NCBI GenBank assembly: GCA_003445035.1 | Contig: DLVV01000238.1 | Coordinates: forward strand, 1-7,616 | Origin: Planctomycetaceae bacterium | GTDB lineage: Bacteria; Planctomycetota; Planctomycetia; Planctomycetales; Planctomycetaceae | Direction of reading: 5' to 3' | DNA: 7,616 nt | Part shown: positions 4,623-7,616 of the stretch, one piece after another | Numbering within the stretch: position 1 is the stretch's first letter | How the letters are laid out: the number at the start of each line of letters is the position of its first letter | The notes under the pieces: generated by a model | The model's database searches: none | Told to the model about the DNA's origin: nothing | Seen by the model: only the letters and a program-made list of their open reading frames with translations | Translations under genes and position numbers: made by a program

Positions 4623-7616
4623 TTACGGAGCAGGGCGCATCAAGCTGATTTCGCCAATCTTGACATTGCTCCCACACATCTTGAGAAACACCGGTCCGCG
4701 GGAGGAGATGTTCGTCATTTTGTGTTCATACTTTCCGACCAGTGCGGATTCCCGTTCATCGTACCCATCAAACCCCGCATACACTTCAACGTGCTGGAGG
4801 TCGAAATAGAACGTGTACCAGATGTTTCTTCTGGCCTTCTCTGACAGCGGAACGTCGTACCACCGGCCAGGCAGTTTTTTTCCGTCCTGGTGCCAGTAGG
4901 TCCGCAGCAGATCGGTTTTCTCGACGGAATTCGAAAAGACATGGGCAAACCAGAATCCCGAATCGCTAATGCTGATGGGAACGACACCAGTCCTGATTCC
5001 GCAATCAAAGGAGGCTTTCCGGTCCGCATCCAGCACGGCGATGTGTGCCCGCAGTCGGTAGCGCCGATCACCTGAACCGCTAAGAAGATCATCGAAGCGA
5101 CTCATCGAAACGAGCGTGGCATTAGGTCTCTGGCCAATCAACAGCCAGCCGTCACTGACTTTTGGGAGCGAGCCGCTCCTGCCGGTTGTCGCCTCAGACC
5201 ACTTGCTGTTGTCTATGTGCTCGCCGGAAAAATCATCTGTGAGTACGCCCGGCTTCGCTGCCGGTCCATCCAGGATCTTCTCCAGGCGAATGTCATCCCA
5301 GAACACAGATTTCCCTGCGCCCGCAATGGGCCAGTTGAGTGTTGTCCTGATGGAAACAACTGCCGTATCGGCCCCGGGCGGGGCTGTGAATGTCGTTTCC
5401 AACGAAGTCCACCCGCTTTCGCGGCGGGCTTTGCCCAATCGCCGGTAGTTGGGTTCCAGCCAGATCCTTTTGCCAGCCGATTTGAAACTCACGTCCGAAC
5501 TGAAAAGCCGCGTCCTGGGGTCAGGGGGAGCCGCATATCTTCCCCGAACAGCCAGCTTGTATCTTGTCCCTGGCTTCACCTGGATGTTCTGAGAAAGTGT
5601 TCCCGTACCATGCGCGGCAAAACTGCCGCTACGGGAGCTTCGCTTCACGACCTCGATGGCCCCGCTGGTTTCCCATCCCGACAGGTCGCCTGTTTCAAAG
5701 GTCCCGTTGGTCAGCAGGTTGTTCCGTTTCGGGTGGCTCAACAGGAACAACTGGGTCCGTGCCGACTGGTGCAGCGGAGTCCCGCGTGTGAACTTCTGCC
5801 AGAAGGCCTGAGCATCTGCTCTGCCGCCTTGATCGAGCAGGTGCTTTGTCATCCGGTCGCACAATCCGTCAAGCATGGTCCGCATATCGCTGAATTCAGT
5901 GACATGCGCGAAATACGACATGTAATTCGTCGTTGTTACGACCTGGTTGACGTTGGGGTATGCGCGCAACTGCCTCGTGAATGAGTCTTTCTTGTTCTGG
6001 AGTCGGGCCAGCTCTTGTGCCAATTCCGTTGCGCGTTCAAGCGATTCGGCGGCCTGGCTGAAGATCTTCTCGTGTCGGAGTGTGTACTTGAACCTGCCCA
6101 GCAGAAATGTCCGGTAGTACTTCCATGCGTCTGCCACACGAGCCAGCCGGAATTCATCTGCTTTCGTGCCGACAGCCTGTTCTGCCGCCGCAATCTGTTT
6201 GTCCAGAAAGCTGACGTCTTCGATGGAGTAGTGGTCGAATTCATCGTGATCTTCCAGCCAGCCCACCCACTGGTAGCCCAAAAACCTGCGATCGGCGCCG
6301 CGACGCTCATAGACTTCCTCGAGCCGATCCCAGAATGCTTTCATGGGTTGAGCAGCAGTACCGAACCAATCTCGGCAGTAATCCCGCATGATCTCATCGG
6401 GGTCGGCATTCACGTTCCACATCAGTTCCTGCATGTAGCGATATTTCGGCCCGTCAAACGACCAGTTGCCACCGACTTCGGAGACATGGGCTATGGCTCC
6501 CAGTTCGTCGTGTCCCCACTTCAAAAAATCGCGCATCGCGTGCGGGAAGTGGCGGAAACCTACGAACGAGTTGCCGTAGGCATAGGAATACAAGCTGACC
6601 GAATCGGTTTTCTTCTGCCATTGCCTGACCAGGTCCAGGTGGTTCTCGAGATAGACGGTGACCATGACGGAAATGTTCTTCTCAAGCCCGAAACGGGGCA
6701 TCGCCGCCGGCGCCCCGTACGCGAGGGTCGCAATCTTCTTGTCCGGATGGGTTTTGGCCACCTCCTTGGCTACCTGGTTGACCCAGTGCCAATACCGTTC
6801 CGATACCGTGTAGGGCGGGTCCGCGGTAGCAGCGAATCTCCGGCACAAGTCGCACTCGCACCAGCCGGATGAATCGTTGTGGCCCATGGACACCGTCGGG
6901 ACACCGGGGTGCTTGGCAAAGTACTCGCGCGCGTACGTGACCGCGTGTTGAACCGTCTGCGGGTTCGACATGCAGATCTGCCAGCCGTTGCCGTAGTCCC
7001 AGTGCCATCGTCCTTGTCGTTGGCCGCGCTGGAGAGCTTCCCGCAACTTGGCGTGCTCTGGATGGGTCCCACTCAACAGGCTCTTGGCCCGGCTGTCAGA
7101 TACAGTGAAAAACGCAAACCACTCCGGGTGCTGCTGGTAATCCTGCCTGCTGAAGATCGCCTGGAATTCGTGGCTCCCGAACGATCCGCCACCCTCAGGT
7201 CTTCCTCTGAGATACCGGCGGTTCTTATCAAAGTAATACATGCCCAGGTTGGCGCGGCTGAGGTAATGCGGCTCGTGTTTCTGGCTGAATTCGTAATCAA
7301 CCCGAATTGTCGGCACGGAGGGCACAATCTCGCCGTAGACGGCATCGGGGAAAAGCCATCGCACGCCGGCAAATTGCATCAGGAACTCTTCAACCGCCCA
7401 GCGTGAGGATTTCAGTCGGATACCGGACAGAACAACATGCTGCTTTCCATCCACTGCCAGGTGTTTGAGCAAAAACCCGTCGGCGTACAACTCCTTGATC
7501 TCTGGCGCGTGCTTCAGGACAAACGCATCCGGCCCCACATGAATCGTCACCGCGCCATCAGCCGCCCGGCGGCCGGGAGCGATTTCCCGACCGGTAACCC
7601 GGGAGAGGTAATCGCA
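4623..7616 (-). CDS. DUF4838 glycoside-hydrolase-like protein with C-terminal beta modules, 5' end beyond the window
   Basis: The minus-strand frame is open from the right edge to the TAA at 4623, giving 997 residues. The GTG at 7548-7550 is an internal valine and not the start, because the residues upstream (CDYLSRVTGR...) continue the alpha-glucuronidase-like N-terminal domain found before DUF4838. Numbering from the window edge: the N-terminal domain reaches about residue 110. The DUF4838 barrel covers about 115-440, with MGHND (244-248), the Cys cluster CECDLC (253-258), HVSEVGGNW (377-385) and the late motif ADPDEIMRDYCRDWFG (404-419). A helical segment covers about 450-600. A jelly-roll module like CBM4/9 covers about 633-781, and a second concanavalin-like beta sandwich about 789-995. 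By family analogy it acts outside the cytoplasm on polysaccharides or glycans; no activity is established. The missing N terminus should hold a signal peptide. It is followed by the DUF1501 gene 67 nt downstream. The main architecture is secure; the module boundaries and names are less so. Confidence 0.88.
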   Translation of the reverse strand, partial: CDYLSRVTGREIAPGRRAADGAVTIHVGPDAFVLKHAPEIKELYADGFLLKHLAVDGKQHVVLSGIRLKSSRWAVEEFLMQFAGVRWLFPDAVYGEIVPSVPTIRVDYEFSQKHEPHYLSRANLGMYYFDKNRRYLRGRPEGGGSFGSHEFQAIFSRQDYQQHPEWFAFFTVSDSRAKSLLSGTHPEHAKLREALQRGQRQGRWHWDYGNGWQICMSNPQTVQHAVTYAREYFAKHPGVPTVSMGHNDSSGWCECDLCRRFAATADPPYTVSERYWHWVNQVAKEVAKTHPDKKIATLAYGAPAAMPRFGLEKNISVMVTVYLENHLDLVRQWQKKTDSVSLYSYAYGNSFVGFRHFPHAMRDFLKWGHDELGAIAHVSEVGGNWSFDGPKYRYMQELMWNVNADPDEIMRDYCRDWFGTAAQPMKAFWDRLEEVYERRGADRRFLGYQWVGWLEDHDEFDHYSIEDVSFLDKQIAAAEQAVGTKADEFRLARVADAWKYYRTFLLGRFKYTLRHEKIFSQAAESLERATELAQELARLQNKKDSFTRQLRAYPNVNQVVTTTNYMSYFAHVTEFSDMRTMLDGLCDRMTKHLLDQGGRADAQAFWQKFTRGTPLHQSARTQLFLLSHPKRNNLLTNGTFETGDLSGWETSGAIEVVKRSSRSGSFAAHGTGTLSQNIQVKPGTRYKLAVRGRYAAPPDPRTRLFSSDVSFKSAGKRIWLEPNYRRLGKARRESGWTSLETTFTAPPGADTAVVSIRTTLNWPIAGAGKSVFWDDIRLEKILDGPAAKPGVLTDDFSGEHIDNSKWSEATTGRSGSLPKVSDGWLLIGQRPNATLVSMSRFDDLLSGSGDRRYRLRAHIAVLDADRKASFDCGIRTGVVPISISDSGFWFAHVFSNSVEKTDLLRTYWHQDGKKLPGRWYDVPLSEKARRNIWYTFYFDLQHVEVYAGFDGYDERESALVGKYEHKMTNISSRGPVFLKMCGSNVKIGEISLMRPAP

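Noticed and set aside
6015..6872. Plus-strand frame of 285 codons opposite the DUF4838 gene
   Set aside because: It is antisense to conserved barrel motifs and shows no signal, domain or convincing start site. The same holds for the frame at 5217-5984.
7548..7550. GTG as the start of the DUF4838 protein
   Set aside because: The frame stays open to the window edge and the upstream residues continue the expected N-terminal domain, so the true start is outside the window.

Overview
The window looks like a chromosomal segment from a member of the Planctomycetota. Four things point there. An ECF-type sigma factor is followed directly by a serine/threonine protein kinase with a planctomycete-style N-terminal extension. 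There is a Tat-type DUF1501 protein, a family greatly expanded in this phylum. There is a very long DUF4838 (glycoside-hydrolase-like) protein with extra C-terminal beta modules. Coding density and GC content are moderately high. The assignment rests on family knowledge and no database search was run.

Left part, minus strand (1-1786): a sigma-70 family (ECF) regulator is followed after 43 nt by a Hanks-type protein kinase that runs off the left edge. They form a sigma-kinase pair, probably one operon. The kinase keeps the glycine loop, the ATP-binding lysine, the catalytic Asp and Asn, and a DLG metal-binding motif, but has HQD where most kinases have HRD.

Middle, plus strand (2074-2868): a small protein transcribed divergently from the sigma-kinase pair. 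It has a hydrophobic N-terminal leader, a basic linker, twelve uninterrupted 9-residue RTX (hemolysin-type calcium-binding) repeats in perfect register, and a serralysin-like C-terminal tail. It has no recognisable effector domain. A strong intrinsic terminator follows at about 2924-2959.

Right part, minus strand (3146-7616): a DUF4838 glycoside-hydrolase-like protein, truncated at its N terminus by the window edge, precedes by 67 nt a DUF1501 (sulfatase/alkaline-phosphatase-fold-like) protein with a twin-arginine leader. The two probably share a transcript and make an exported pair that may act on complex glycans. This convergent unit meets the RTX gene in an intergenic region of about 280 nt.

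No tRNA, rRNA, CRISPR array, insertion sequence or phage gene was seen. I found no clear new defence or mobile system. The most unusual points are the effector-less RTX protein with an apparent Sec-type leader, the HQD kinase of the ECF pair, and the DUF4838-DUF1501 pairing.
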